Assembly: GCA_001603025.1 (NCBI GenBank)
Contig: LVAP01000006.1
Coordinates: forward strand, 1-39,293
DNA from: Clostridiales bacterium Firm_10
GTDB taxonomy: Bacteria > Bacillota > Clostridia > Christensenellales > Aristaeellaceae
Length of the DNA stretch: 39,293 nt
Direction of reading: 5' to 3'
This document shows, in pieces, positions 27,264-35,076 of the stretch (positions within the stretch are counted from its first letter, which is position 1; the number at the start of each line of letters is the position of its first letter). Both the position numbers and the translations under genes were made by a program. A model generated the notes under the pieces. That model did not search any database. It saw only the letters and a list, made by a program, of their open reading frames with translations, and had not been told where the DNA came from.

Positions 27264-28339
27264 GCATCCGGATACACGGGGAAGACGGCGTCGTATGCCG
27301 CATTCCGAACAGCGCGTTCGGCTATTTCGGCTGGCCCTCCGTCGCCCGCATGGAGGACGGCACATTGGTGGCGGCGGCCAGCGGGCCGCGGCAAAGCCAC
27401 ATTTGCCCCTGGGGCAGGGATTCTCTGGCCTTCAGCCGCGACGACGGCAAAACCTGGACGGAGCCGGTCGTCGTTCACGATTCCCCCCTGGACGACCGCG
27501 ACGCGGGCATCGTGTCGCTGGGAGGAAAGAAGCTGCTGCTCACCTGGTTCACGCTTGACCCACGCCAGTTTCACGAGCACTTTCTGAAGCACATGACCGG
27601 GAACATGATCCCCTGGATGGAAGCCAGGCTGAGCGCCCTCACCGACGGGGCCGTGCGGGCCAGCGCGGGCAGCTGGACGCGCATCAGCTTCGACGGCGGC
27701 CAGACCTGGAGTGCGCCGCGGCCGGCTCCCGTCACCGCGCCTCACGGCCCCATCCTGCTGAAGGACGACACCCTGCTCTACGCGGGCAAGCCCTTCCCTC
27801 AGGGCGATGTCCGGCCCACCGTGAGAGACGTTCAGGTGGCCCGCAGCGCCGACCTGGGAGCCACCTGGCAGATACTGGCCACTGTGCCCTGCCCGGCGGG
27901 TTTTGTGGCGGATCAGATTCACGAACCGCACCTGGCTGAGCTGCCGGACGGCACGCTGCTGTGCGCCCTGCGGGTCCACGAGCCGGATACGATGGCCGTC
28001 TGGATGAGCCGCTCCACCGACGGCGGCCTCACCTGGAGCGAGGCGTACCGCCTGCCCTGCGACGGCACCCCGCCCCACCTGCTCGTGCACTCTTCCGGCC
28101 GGGTGGTGTGCGTTTACGGCTACCGCCACGAGCCCTATGGCCAGCGGGCGCTCGTCAGCCGGGACGGCCTGACCTGGGACGAGGAGCTCATCCTGCGGGA
28201 CGACGGCCCGGATGCCGACCTGGGCTATCCCGCCTCTGTGGAGATGGCGGACGGCTCCATCCTGACCGTATACTACCAGCGCCTGCCCGGAGACACCCAG
28301 ACCAGCATCCTCTCCACTCGCTGGAGGCTGCCGGAATAA
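27260..28339 (+). CDS. Sialidase-like Asp-box beta-propeller protein
   Basis: A 359-residue protein with four clear Asp-box (BNR) repeats, SRDDGKTW at 59-66, SFDGGQTW, SADLGATW and STDGGLTW, and a partial fifth (SRDGLTW). This spacing marks a six-bladed propeller of the sialidase superfamily. CRIPN at 13-17 recalls the (F/Y)RIP motif whose Arg binds the sialate carboxylate. Members remove terminal sialic acid, but many relatives have other or unknown substrates. There is no signal peptide, so cytoplasmic. The GTG start overlaps the GDPD stop, with AGGGGG nine bases upstream. A NAL-type aldolase follows 26 bases later, which supports a link to sialic or other nonulosonic acids. Sialidase activity itself is not proven by these motifs. 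Confidence 0.83.
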   Translation: MSIRIHGEDGVVCRIPNSAFGYFGWPSVARMEDGTLVAAASGPRQSHICPWGRDSLAFSRDDGKTWTEPVVVHDSPLDDRDAGIVSLGGKKLLLTWFTLDPRQFHEHFLKHMTGNMIPWMEARLSALTDGAVRASAGSWTRISFDGGQTWSAPRPAPVTAPHGPILLKDDTLLYAGKPFPQGDVRPTVRDVQVARSADLGATWQILATVPCPAGFVADQIHEPHLAELPDGTLLCALRVHEPDTMAVWMSRSTDGGLTWSEAYRLPCDGTPPHLLVHSSGRVVCVYGYRHEPYGQRALVSRDGLTWDEELILRDDGPDADLGYPASVEMADGSILTVYYQRLPGDTQTSILSTRWRLPE

Positions 28340-28365
28340 GCGAACAGAAAAGGAGTGTTTGAACC

Positions 28366-29265
28366 ATGAAGCGCATCATGTTTACCGGCATTATGCCGGC
28401 GCTGCTGTCTCCCGTGAATGAGGACGGCTCCATCCGTGAAAAACCGCTGCGCCGCCTGGTGCGCGATCTCAGCGGGACCGGCATCACGGGGTTCTACCTG
28501 TGCGGCGCCACCGGCGAAGGCATCGCCATGGCGCCTGAGCGCCGCATGGAGCTGGCGGAGATCGTGAAGGACGAGGCGCCGGCGGAGATGAAGCTCATCA
28601 ACCACGTCGGCGCGGGGGATCTGGCCACCGTGCGCCGCCTGGCCCGCCACAGCCGTGAAACCGGGCTGGACGGCATCTCCTCCGTACCGCCGTTCTTCTT
28701 CAATTACGACGAGCGCGGCATTATCGATTACTACCGCGCCATGTCTGACGAGAGCGCCGGCCTGCCGATGCTCATCTACGCCTCGCCGCTGAGCGGACCG
28801 CTGCTGCCTGTTTCTACCGTCGAGAAGATGCTGGACATCCCCGGCTTCATCGGCATGAAGTTTACCAACCCCAACTACTACCTGCTCTCCCGCTACAAGA
28901 AGATCGGCGGCGGCGACATCAACATCATCAACGGGCCGGACGAGACCTGCCTGCTGGGCCTGCTGATGGGGGCGGACGGGGCCATCGGCTCCACCTACAA
29001 CGTGATGCCGCGGCTGTTCGTCGAGCTGTACGGACATGTGAAGGCCGGGCGCATCGCCGAGGCGCGGGCGCTGCAGATGAAGGCGGACGACCTCATCGAG
29101 CTGATGCTTGGCAGCGACGTGATCTCCTGCTGCAAGCTGATGCTGGATCAGCGCGGCTACAACGTCGGCGAAACCAACGCGCCCATGAAGCGGCTTACCG
29201 CCGGGCAGAAGGCAGCGTTCCTCGCTGCGCTGGATCAGATGGGCGGCGTGGACGCCTTCGTATAA
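28366..29265 (+). CDS. N-acetylneuraminate lyase-like aldolase (DHDPS family)
   Basis: A 299-residue class I aldolase. GATGE at 47-51 binds the keto-acid carboxylate, Tyr138 in IYASPLSG is the proton relay, and Lys165 in GMKFTNP forms the Schiff base; these match E. coli NanA positions. The SG after the Tyr motif favours N-acetylneuraminate lyase over dihydrodipicolinate synthase, although GAT replaces the usual GST. The reaction would split an acyl-neuraminate or a related 2-keto-3-deoxy acid to pyruvate plus a sugar. It stands between two propeller hydrolase-like genes. nanK, nanE and a transporter are absent, so a different keto-acid substrate is quite possible. Confidence 0.85.
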   Translation: MKRIMFTGIMPALLSPVNEDGSIREKPLRRLVRDLSGTGITGFYLCGATGEGIAMAPERRMELAEIVKDEAPAEMKLINHVGAGDLATVRRLARHSRETGLDGISSVPPFFFNYDERGIIDYYRAMSDESAGLPMLIYASPLSGPLLPVSTVEKMLDIPGFIGMKFTNPNYYLLSRYKKIGGGDINIINGPDETCLLGLLMGADGAIGSTYNVMPRLFVELYGHVKAGRIAEARALQMKADDLIELMLGSDVISCCKLMLDQRGYNVGETNAPMKRLTAGQKAAFLAALDQMGGVDAFV

Positions 29266-29277
29266 GGAGGAGGCGGC

Positions 29278-30666
29278 ATGGGAGTTATCGATATCGGCAG
29301 CCGAGTGGAGATGCTGGTTGACGATTATCTGGTGGAGGCAACGTCCGGCCTGGATTTCCGCCTGAACCAGCCGGTGGAGCGGGAGGTCGCCATTACGGGC
29401 GACCGGCCGTGGGAAGGGCCCGGCAGTTTCGCCTACGCCACTGTGTTCGCCTGGAAGGGGATGTATCACCTCTATTACCGCGCCACCGCGCCGGGCAACA
29501 CCGGTGACACCGGCGAGCTGCAGTATCTGTGCTACGCCCGCAGCGCCGACGGCGTCCACTGGGAAAAGCCGGCGCTGGGCCTGTTTGAATATGGGGGCAG
29601 TACGGCCAACAACATCGTGCTGGGCGGTGAAGTGTGCCACAACTTCACGCCCGTGCTGGACACCAACCCGGCTTGCCCGGAGAGCGAGCGGATCAAGGCG
29701 GCCGCCGGGTACGGCCACGCGCTCTATGTATACGGCTCGGCGGATGGCCTGCGCTTTCACCGCCTGAGCGACGAGCCCGCCGTGGCGTCGAAGCGCTTTG
29801 GCTTCGATTCCCAGAACGTGCTGTTTTACGACGACGCGCGGGGCGTGTACCGCATCTACTCGCGGTATTTCAAGCCCTCGCCCTTCGGCGTGACGCGGGA
29901 AGAGGGCGTCACCGTGGTGCGGGCCATCCAGATGAGCGAGTCGAAGGACTGCCTCCACTGGAGCGCCCCCGTGCCCAACGAATACACGGAAGGCGCGGAC
30001 GAGCAGTTCTACACCAACGCCGTCACGCCCTGCCCCGGCGCGGAGCACGTGCTCCTGTCTCTCCCCATGCGTTTTGCGGAGGAGCGAGCCCGTGCGGTGA
30101 TGCGCGGCTCCCGCGGCGTGAGCGACGCGGTGTTCATGACCAGCCGGGATGGACACCTGTGGGACCGCCGCCATATGGACAGCCTGATCGGAGGTGGATT
30201 GGACGAGCGCGGCTGGACGCAGCGCTGCAACATACCGGCCCGCGGCCTGCTGCGCCTTGGCGATGAGCTCAGCCTCTATGTCCAGCGGCGCTACTGCTGG
30301 GAGGACGCCAGCCTGGTGCGCTTCACGATGCGGCCTTTCGGTTTCTCGTCGCTCCATGCCGGCGCGAAAGAGGGCGAGCTGCGCTCAAAGCCCTTCGTGT
30401 TTTCAGGCGATGCGCTGCGGGTTAATTTCTCCACCGCTGCCACGGGTTCGGCGCGCTTCGCGCTGACCGATCCCGACACCGGCGCGCCTTACGCGGGCTT
30501 CTCTTTTGAGGACTGCGAAGAGCTGTTCGGCGACGCGCTGGATGAGGCGGTGCGCTTCGCGGGCGGCCCGCTGACGGCGCTCAGCGGCCGGCCGGTGGTG
30601 CTGCAGGCGCGGCTGCGGCTGGGCAATCTGTATTCGTTCCGCTTCGGCGAGGCGGATGCGCGATGA
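29278..30666 (+). CDS. Glycoside-hydrolase-like beta-propeller protein
   Basis: A 462-residue protein without a clear family by eye. The first 370 residues contain repeated blades with Tyr/Trp-rich strands (MYHLYYRATAPG, LQYLCYARSADGVHWEKP, ALYVYGSADGLRF, GVYRIYSRYF, AVFMTSRDGHLWDRR), as in five-bladed GH32/GH43-like propellers. The last 90 residues (LRVNFSTAATGSARFALT, VVLQARLRLGNLYSFRF) form a beta-sandwich as in GH32 enzymes. Likely a glycan-cleaving or sugar-phosphorylating enzyme in the cytoplasm; no signal peptide. GGAGGAGG lies just before its ATG, 12 bases after the aldolase stop, and its TGA overlaps the exonuclease ATG. Catalytic residues not identified with confidence. Confidence 0.7.
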   Translation: MGVIDIGSRVEMLVDDYLVEATSGLDFRLNQPVEREVAITGDRPWEGPGSFAYATVFAWKGMYHLYYRATAPGNTGDTGELQYLCYARSADGVHWEKPALGLFEYGGSTANNIVLGGEVCHNFTPVLDTNPACPESERIKAAAGYGHALYVYGSADGLRFHRLSDEPAVASKRFGFDSQNVLFYDDARGVYRIYSRYFKPSPFGVTREEGVTVVRAIQMSESKDCLHWSAPVPNEYTEGADEQFYTNAVTPCPGAEHVLLSLPMRFAEERARAVMRGSRGVSDAVFMTSRDGHLWDRRHMDSLIGGGLDERGWTQRCNIPARGLLRLGDELSLYVQRRYCWEDASLVRFTMRPFGFSSLHAGAKEGELRSKPFVFSGDALRVNFSTAATGSARFALTDPDTGAPYAGFSFEDCEELFGDALDEAVRFAGGPLTALSGRPVVLQARLRLGNLYSFRFGEADAR

Positions 30667-31253
30667 GCGTCATCGTATTCGACACCGAAACCACCGCCGC
30701 TGAGCCGGGGCAGATCTGCCAGCTGGCGTATCTTGTGATCGACGGCGGGCGCGCCGAGGGCCGGAATTACTATTTCACGGTGGACGCCATGACGCCCCGG
30801 GCGGCCGGCGTGCACGGACTGACCCGTGAAGGGCTGAAGGCGCTCTCGGGCGGCCGCCGCTTCGGAGACTGCGCGCCGCGGATTCTGGCCGATTTTGCGG
30901 CGGCGTCGCTGCTGGCCGGGCACGGCGTGGCGTTCGACGAGCGGTTTCTCCGCGCGGAATTTGAGCGCTGCGGCATTGAACTGGCCGAAAAGGAAACCTT
31001 CTGCACCCGCGATTTCTTCGTCCAGATGATGCGCAGCCGCTTCGGCCGGCGCGTGGGCTGGCCCAGCCTGGCGCAGCTGGCCGCGCACTACGGCCTTGAA
31101 CGGGAGGCAATCGCCGCGAATGCCCGCGCCTGCTTTGGCGGCGGGGACGCGCCGCATGACGCCCGCTATGACGCCGCGGCGACGTGGCTCGTGATGCGCG
31201 AGGCGGCGGCGCGGGGCAACGTGAATAGCCTTTCCTTCGGCGGGGCACGCTGA
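30663..31253 (+). CDS. DEDDh 3'-5' exonuclease (DnaQ-like)
   Basis: A 196-residue exonuclease with all DEDDh residues: Asp7 and Glu9 in FDTET, Asp92 in HGVAFDERF, and His165 with Asp170 in HDARYDA. It resembles the epsilon proofreading subunit and stand-alone DnaQ-like nucleases that trim single-stranded DNA or RNA ends. Two metal ions are expected at the active site. Its ATG overlaps the stop of the propeller gene by four bases, so it is translationally coupled to a carbohydrate operon, a surprising place for a nuclease. A role in nucleic-acid maintenance is the default assumption. Confidence 0.9.
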   Translation: MSVIVFDTETTAAEPGQICQLAYLVIDGGRAEGRNYYFTVDAMTPRAAGVHGLTREGLKALSGGRRFGDCAPRILADFAAASLLAGHGVAFDERFLRAEFERCGIELAEKETFCTRDFFVQMMRSRFGRRVGWPSLAQLAAHYGLEREAIAANARACFGGGDAPHDARYDAAATWLVMREAAARGNVNSLSFGGAR

Positions 31254-31271
31254 AGGCGGAGGTGTGTCTGT

Positions 31272-31478
31272 ATGATCCGAAGGGAAATATCACTGGAATG
31301 CGGCGCGCGGCAGATGATGGAGGCCCGCGAGGCGCTGAACGCCCTGTCCGGCGTGATCGGCGCCGAGGTGGTTGCCGGTCGGAACGCCATCCGCGTGTGG
31401 CAGGGAGACGAGCCGGGCGAGGAGGCGATCGGCGACGCGCTGCGCGGCAGCGGCGTCACGGCGTATCGCATTCGCTGA
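31272..31478 (+). CDS. Small ferredoxin-like fold protein without CxxC
   Basis: A 68-residue protein with a predicted beta-alpha-beta-beta-alpha-beta order (RREISLEC, MMEAREALNAL, GAEVVAG, AIRVWQ, EEAIGDALRGS, TAYRI), the layout of heavy-metal-associated domains. However there is a single Cys (residue 10) and no CxxC, so it cannot bind metal in the usual way. GGAGG lies nine bases before the ATG, 18 bases after the exonuclease stop. It is likely the last gene of the preceding operon. Function unknown. Confidence 0.65.
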   Translation: MIRREISLECGARQMMEAREALNALSGVIGAEVVAGRNAIRVWQGDEPGEEAIGDALRGSGVTAYRIR

Positions 31479-31514
31479 AGCGCCGCCCAATCTTCCGTCA
31501 TTCTGCGGAGAATC

Positions 31515-31543
31515 TTGATTTTGCCGCGGGGATCGGGTATAAT
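31515..31543 (+). promoter_or_regulatory. Sigma-A promoter for the DUF1292 gene
   Basis: TTGATT (31515-31520), 17-base spacer, consensus TATAAT (31538-31543). The leader to the ATG at 31587 is about 37 bases with GGAGGAGG. Confidence 0.82.
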
Positions 31544-31586
31544 AGGGCTTACGACGCAGGCTGTGAAGCCGGAGGAGGTCTTTTGC

Positions 31587-31892
31587 ATGGAAAACAACGA
31601 TGATCTGGAGCTGTATGTCTTTACCGATGAAGACGGCAACGACGTCAACGTGCAGGTGCTCGACTATTTCTACTATAACGGGGACGAATACGCCGTGATG
31701 ACCGAGCTGGCCGAGGGCCAGGAACCCTGGACTGAGGCGGGCGGCGACGAGGAGGCCCCGGAGATCTTCTTCATGAAGGTTGTTCCGGTGGACGATGAGA
31801 ACGTGGAGTTCGAGCCCGTGGAGGACGACGAGCTGTCCGACAAGCTGTTCGAAATCGTCAACGCGAGCTTTGAGGACGAGGAAGACGAATAA
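31587..31892 (+). CDS. DUF1292 (YrzB-like) acidic protein
   Basis: A 101-residue acidic protein matching the DUF1292 family: ELYVFTDEDGNDVNVQVLDYF then YNGDEYAVMTEL, IFFMKVVPVDDENVEFEPV and SDKLFEIVNASFEDEE. Bacillus YrzB has the same pattern; its function is unknown, though it is usually found beside genes for the Holliday junction resolvase RuvX and alanyl-tRNA synthetase. Those neighbours are absent here. The ATG at 31587 has GGAGGAGG about nine bases upstream. Confidence 0.9.
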   Translation: MENNDDLELYVFTDEDGNDVNVQVLDYFYYNGDEYAVMTELAEGQEPWTEAGGDEEAPEIFFMKVVPVDDENVEFEPVEDDELSDKLFEIVNASFEDEEDE

Positions 31893-31899
31893 CGCGCAA

Positions 31900-31926
31900 A
31901 GCCGCCTGCCGCTCCGGCGGGCGGCT
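31900..31926 (+). promoter_or_regulatory. Hairpin without T-run between DUF1292 and the metallo-hydrolase
   Basis: AGCCGCCTGCCG (31900-31911) pairs with CGGCGGGCGGCT (31915-31926) in a 12-base-pair stem with one G-U pair and a 3-base loop. There is no T-run, so it is more likely an mRNA end-stabilising or pausing element than an intrinsic terminator. It precedes the GGGGAGG of the next gene by about eight bases. Confidence 0.55.
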
Positions 31927-31949
31927 CTGCAAAGGGGAGGACGCAGGCC

Positions 31950-32810
31950 ATGAAGCTCCAATACCTGGGCACCGCTGCCGCCGAAGGCACGCCCGCGCTG
32001 TTCTGCCGCTGCGATTTCTGCCGCTATGCCCGCCGGGCGGGCGGCCGGGAGATCAGAACCCGCTCCGGCGCCATGCTGGACGACCGGATCAAGATCGACT
32101 TCGGCCCGGATTCCTACAAGCACGAGCTGGATTTCGGCCTGGACTATTCCGCCGTCCACTCGGTGCTGATCACCCATGCCCATGAGGACCACCTGGATGT
32201 GGACGACATCGCGCACCGCAGGCCCACCTCCGCGCACTTTCCGGAGGGAGAGCCGCCCATGATCGTTTACGGAAACGGGACGGTGGGCGAAAAGCTGGCC
32301 CGCATCCATTCGCCGTGGCTGGCTTTCCGCCAGGTGAAGCCCTTCCAGCCGGTGGACGTGGAGGGATACACGGTGACGCCGCTGGAGGCGGTGCACTGCG
32401 TGAGGCGGGAGGAGCCGACGCGCTGGCCGGTGACGTTCGAGGGAGAGACGTACGGGCGCTGGGAGGAAGCGCTGTTCTATCTCATTGAGAAGGACGGCAA
32501 GAGCCTGCTCTACGCCCACGATACCGACGAGTTTACCCCGGCGGACATGGATTTCCTCGCGGGGCGCCGGATCGACCTCATCTCGCTGGACTGCACCAAC
32601 GGCCGGCTGGACCTGACCTATGTGGGCCATATGGGCGCCACGGAGAACCGGCGCATGAGGGACAGGCTGCTGGCCAGCGGCGCGGCGGACGGGCACACCG
32701 TGTTCGTCGCCAACCACTTCTCCCACAACGGGCTGCTGCCCTATGACGAGCTGCAGGCGCTGCTGCCCGGCTTCCTGGTTTCCTATGACGGCATGACCGT
32801 CGAGGTATGA
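31950..32810 (+). CDS. PhnP-like metallo-beta-lactamase fold hydrolase
   Basis: A 286-residue MBL-fold enzyme. C19-R-C21-DF-C24 is the structural zinc site typical of PhnP-type phosphodiesterases, and THAHEDH at 75-81 gives the catalytic HxHxDH metals; later His residues sit in EAVHC, AHDTDE and ANHFSHNG. E. coli PhnP hydrolyses cyclic phosphate esters of ribose produced in phosphonate breakdown; relatives act on other cyclic nucleotides or phosphodiesters. No phosphonate genes are nearby, so the substrate is open. GGGGAGG before the ATG. It may be co-transcribed with the DUF1292 gene. Confidence 0.87.
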   Translation: MKLQYLGTAAAEGTPALFCRCDFCRYARRAGGREIRTRSGAMLDDRIKIDFGPDSYKHELDFGLDYSAVHSVLITHAHEDHLDVDDIAHRRPTSAHFPEGEPPMIVYGNGTVGEKLARIHSPWLAFRQVKPFQPVDVEGYTVTPLEAVHCVRREEPTRWPVTFEGETYGRWEEALFYLIEKDGKSLLYAHDTDEFTPADMDFLAGRRIDLISLDCTNGRLDLTYVGHMGATENRRMRDRLLASGAADGHTVFVANHFSHNGLLPYDELQALLPGFLVSYDGMTVEV

Positions 32811-32829
32811 TAAAATAACAGTCGCGCCG

Positions 32830-32858
32830 TTGCTTTTTCGCGCGGCATGGCGTACAAT
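32830..32858 (+). promoter_or_regulatory. Sigma-A promoter for the DUF1858 gene
   Basis: TTGCTT (32830-32835), 17-base spacer, TACAAT (32853-32858). It begins 20 bases after the stop of the metallo-hydrolase gene. The ATG at 32892 has GGAGG seven to eight bases upstream. Confidence 0.75.
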
Positions 32859-32891
32859 GAAAGCACATCCAAGCATATGGGAGGTTTATAC

Positions 32892-33104
32892 ATGGCTTCT
32901 GTGAACAAGGAAATGACCATCGGCGATGTCCTCAGGCTCGACCGGGGCACGGCCCCCATCTTCATGGCCTTCGGCATGCACTGCCTGGGCTGCCCCGTCT
33001 CCACGGGCGAGAGCATCCAGGACGCCGCCGCAGTCCACGGCATCGACGCCGACAAGCTGGTTGAGGAGCTGAACAAGTTCTTCGCGGCGCAGGGAGAAAA
33101 GTAA
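32892..33104 (+). CDS. DUF1858 domain protein
   Basis: A 70-residue protein matching the DUF1858 domain: MTIGDVLRLD start, then GMHCLGCPVSTGESIQDAA with a CxxC, then helical end. The domain occurs alone or fused to hybrid-cluster or disulfide-related proteins and is thought to bind a metal or redox partner through the Cys pair; the exact role is not established. The ATG shown has a strong ribosome binding site; the longer in-frame start at 32847 lies on the promoter -10 region and is rejected. Confidence 0.9.
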   Translation: MASVNKEMTIGDVLRLDRGTAPIFMAFGMHCLGCPVSTGESIQDAAAVHGIDADKLVEELNKFFAAQGEK

Positions 33105-33119
33105 GCGATCGACACGCGG

Positions 33120-33173
33120 AGTGTGGATAGTGCGCGGATCCGGCGCAGGCCGTTTCCCGGAAATATCCACACT
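33120..33173 (+). repeat. Long-range inverted repeat with inner hairpin
   Basis: AGTGTGGATA (33120-33129) and TATCCACACT (33164-33173) are perfect 10-base arms separated by 34 bases that contain GCGC-GGATCC-GGCGC. It is followed by TTCGTTCTTTT. It lies 15 bases after the DUF1858 stop and before phosphoglucomutase, so it could be a branched terminator or an mRNA leader structure. Confidence 0.5.
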
Positions 33174-33230
33174 TTCGTTCTTTTATCCGGAAAGAGGACG
33201 CGCTGTGAACAGAAAGGGTGGGGATGAGCA

Positions 33231-34958
33231 ATGGGCTACCGCGAGACATATGAGAGTTGGCTGAGGGACTTCAGCGACGACGCCGAAACGGTGAGGGAGT
33301 TACAGAGCATCGCCGGCGACGAAAAGGAGATTGAAGACCGGTTCTATACCGAGCTGTCGTTCGGTACGGCCGGACTGCGCGGCGTTCTGGGCGCGGGCAC
33401 GAACCGCATGAATGCCTACAACGTGCGCCGGGCCACCTGCGCGCTGGCGAAATACATCCTGCAGGAGCCCGGCCAGGCGGAACGCGGCGTGGTCATCGCC
33501 TATGATTCCCGTCGCTGCTCGGACACCTTCGCGAAGCAGGCGGCGCTGACGCTGGCCGCGCGCGGCGTGAAGGCGTATCTGTTTGAATCGCTCAGGCCGG
33601 TGCCGGAGCTGTCGTTCTCCGTGCGGCACCTGCGCGCCATCGCGGGCATCGTCATCACCGCCAGCCACAACCCGCGCCAGTACAACGGCTACAAGGTCTA
33701 CTGGGAGGACGGCGGCCAGATGCCGCCCGAGCGCGCCGACCAGATCCTCAGCCTGATCCACGAGACCAGCTATCAGGAATCCACGGCCATGGACGAGCGG
33801 GAAGCCATGGACAAAGGCCTTCTCACCATCATCGGCAAAGAGGTGGACGACGCCTACATCGCCTGCGTGAAGAAGCTCTCCATTTCCCCTGAGCTCATCC
33901 GCGAGATGGGCGATCAGCTCAGGATCGTCTACACCCCGCTGCACGGTTCCGGCAACGTGCCCGTGCGCCGCATGCTGAAGGAGATCGGCTTCAGCAACGT
34001 GACCGTTGTGCCCGAGCAGGAGCTGCCCGACCCGGATTTCCCCACGGTGAAGGTGCCCAATCCCGAGGATCCCGCGGCGCTGGCGATGGGCCTTGAGCTG
34101 CAGAAGAAGATTGGCGCGGACGTGGTGTTTGGCACCGACCCGGACTGCGACCGCGTGGGCATCGCCGTGCTGGACGGCGAGGGCAGCGTTCACGGCCTCA
34201 CCGGCAACCAGATCGGCTGCCTGCTGCTGAACTACATCCTCGACCGGCGCAACGCGCTCCATACGCTGCCGGAGAACGCGGCGGCCGTGAAATCCATCGT
34301 GTCGACGGAAATGGCGCGCGCTATCTGCGAAGACTATGGCTGCGCCATGATCGACGTGCTGACCGGCTTCAAGTTCATTGCCGAGAAGATCGAGCAGTTC
34401 AGCGTGACCGGGGAGCACACGTTTGTGTTCGGCTTTGAGGAGTCCTGCGGCTACCTTTCCGGCACCGAGGTGCGCGACAAGGACGGCGTGAACGCCGCCA
34501 TGCTCATTGCGGAGACGGCCGCGTGGTATAAAAAGCAGGGCATGACGCTGTACGACGGCCTGCAGGCGCTCTATGGAAAATACGGCTACTACGACGCGAA
34601 GGTCACGTCCTTCGCGCTGGCTGGCAAGGACGGCCTCGCCCAGATGGCCGGCCTGATGAAGAGCCTGCGGGAGAACGCCCCCGCCGACTTCGACGGCGTG
34701 AAGGTGACGGCCGTGCGCGACTACGCCGCAGGCATCCGCAGGACCGCTGACGGCGCGGAGGAAAAGCTGGAGCAGCCCGAATCGAACGTGCTCTACTACG
34801 AGCTGGCGAACAGGGGCTGGATCTGCGTGCGGCCCTCCGGCACCGAGCCGAAGATCAAGCTGTACGTCAACGCGGTGTCCGGCTCCGCAAAGGAGACCGC
34901 GGCCATGCTGACGAAGCTTTCCGACGCGGCTGTGGCGCTGCTGAACAGCAAGATCTGA
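33231..34958 (+). CDS. pgcA: Phosphoglucomutase/phosphomannomutase
   Basis: A 575-residue alpha-D-phosphohexomutase. ELSFGTAGLRGVLG opens the fold; Ser145 in TASHNP carries the phosphate; DPDCDR binds Mg2+; GFEESCGY is the sugar loop and RPSGTEPK the phosphate loop. The length and the FEESCGY pattern match the PgcA group that interconverts glucose-1-phosphate and glucose-6-phosphate. It would feed glucose-1-phosphate to GlgC/GlgD, encoded 1.5 kb away on the other strand, for glycogen, and to nucleotide-sugar pools. GGGTGGGGATGAG upstream of the ATG is a broad G-rich binding site. Confidence 0.95.
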   Translation: MGYRETYESWLRDFSDDAETVRELQSIAGDEKEIEDRFYTELSFGTAGLRGVLGAGTNRMNAYNVRRATCALAKYILQEPGQAERGVVIAYDSRRCSDTFAKQAALTLAARGVKAYLFESLRPVPELSFSVRHLRAIAGIVITASHNPRQYNGYKVYWEDGGQMPPERADQILSLIHETSYQESTAMDEREAMDKGLLTIIGKEVDDAYIACVKKLSISPELIREMGDQLRIVYTPLHGSGNVPVRRMLKEIGFSNVTVVPEQELPDPDFPTVKVPNPEDPAALAMGLELQKKIGADVVFGTDPDCDRVGIAVLDGEGSVHGLTGNQIGCLLLNYILDRRNALHTLPENAAAVKSIVSTEMARAICEDYGCAMIDVLTGFKFIAEKIEQFSVTGEHTFVFGFEESCGYLSGTEVRDKDGVNAAMLIAETAAWYKKQGMTLYDGLQALYGKYGYYDAKVTSFALAGKDGLAQMAGLMKSLRENAPADFDGVKVTAVRDYAAGIRRTADGAEEKLEQPESNVLYYELANRGWICVRPSGTEPKIKLYVNAVSGSAKETAAMLTKLSDAAVALLNSKI

Positions 34959-35027
34959 CCTGTTCGGACCGCTTGCGGAGCACAGGGCGGCCCGTCCTGG
35001 CGGCCTTTCCGCGCAATATACGGAAAA

Positions 35028-35060
35028 CGCGCCTCCCGCAGTTCAACTGCGGGAGGCGCG
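35028..35060 (-). terminator. Terminator for the acyltransferase gene
   Basis: A 14-base-pair perfect stem (35028-35041 with 35047-35060), loop 5 bases. On the minus strand it is followed by TTTT, fitting the end of the acyltransferase transcript (stop at 35077). On the plus strand it lacks a T-run but may also stop the phosphoglucomutase transcript. Confidence 0.78.
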
Positions 35061-35076
35061 CTGCGCCGTTTGCGGT

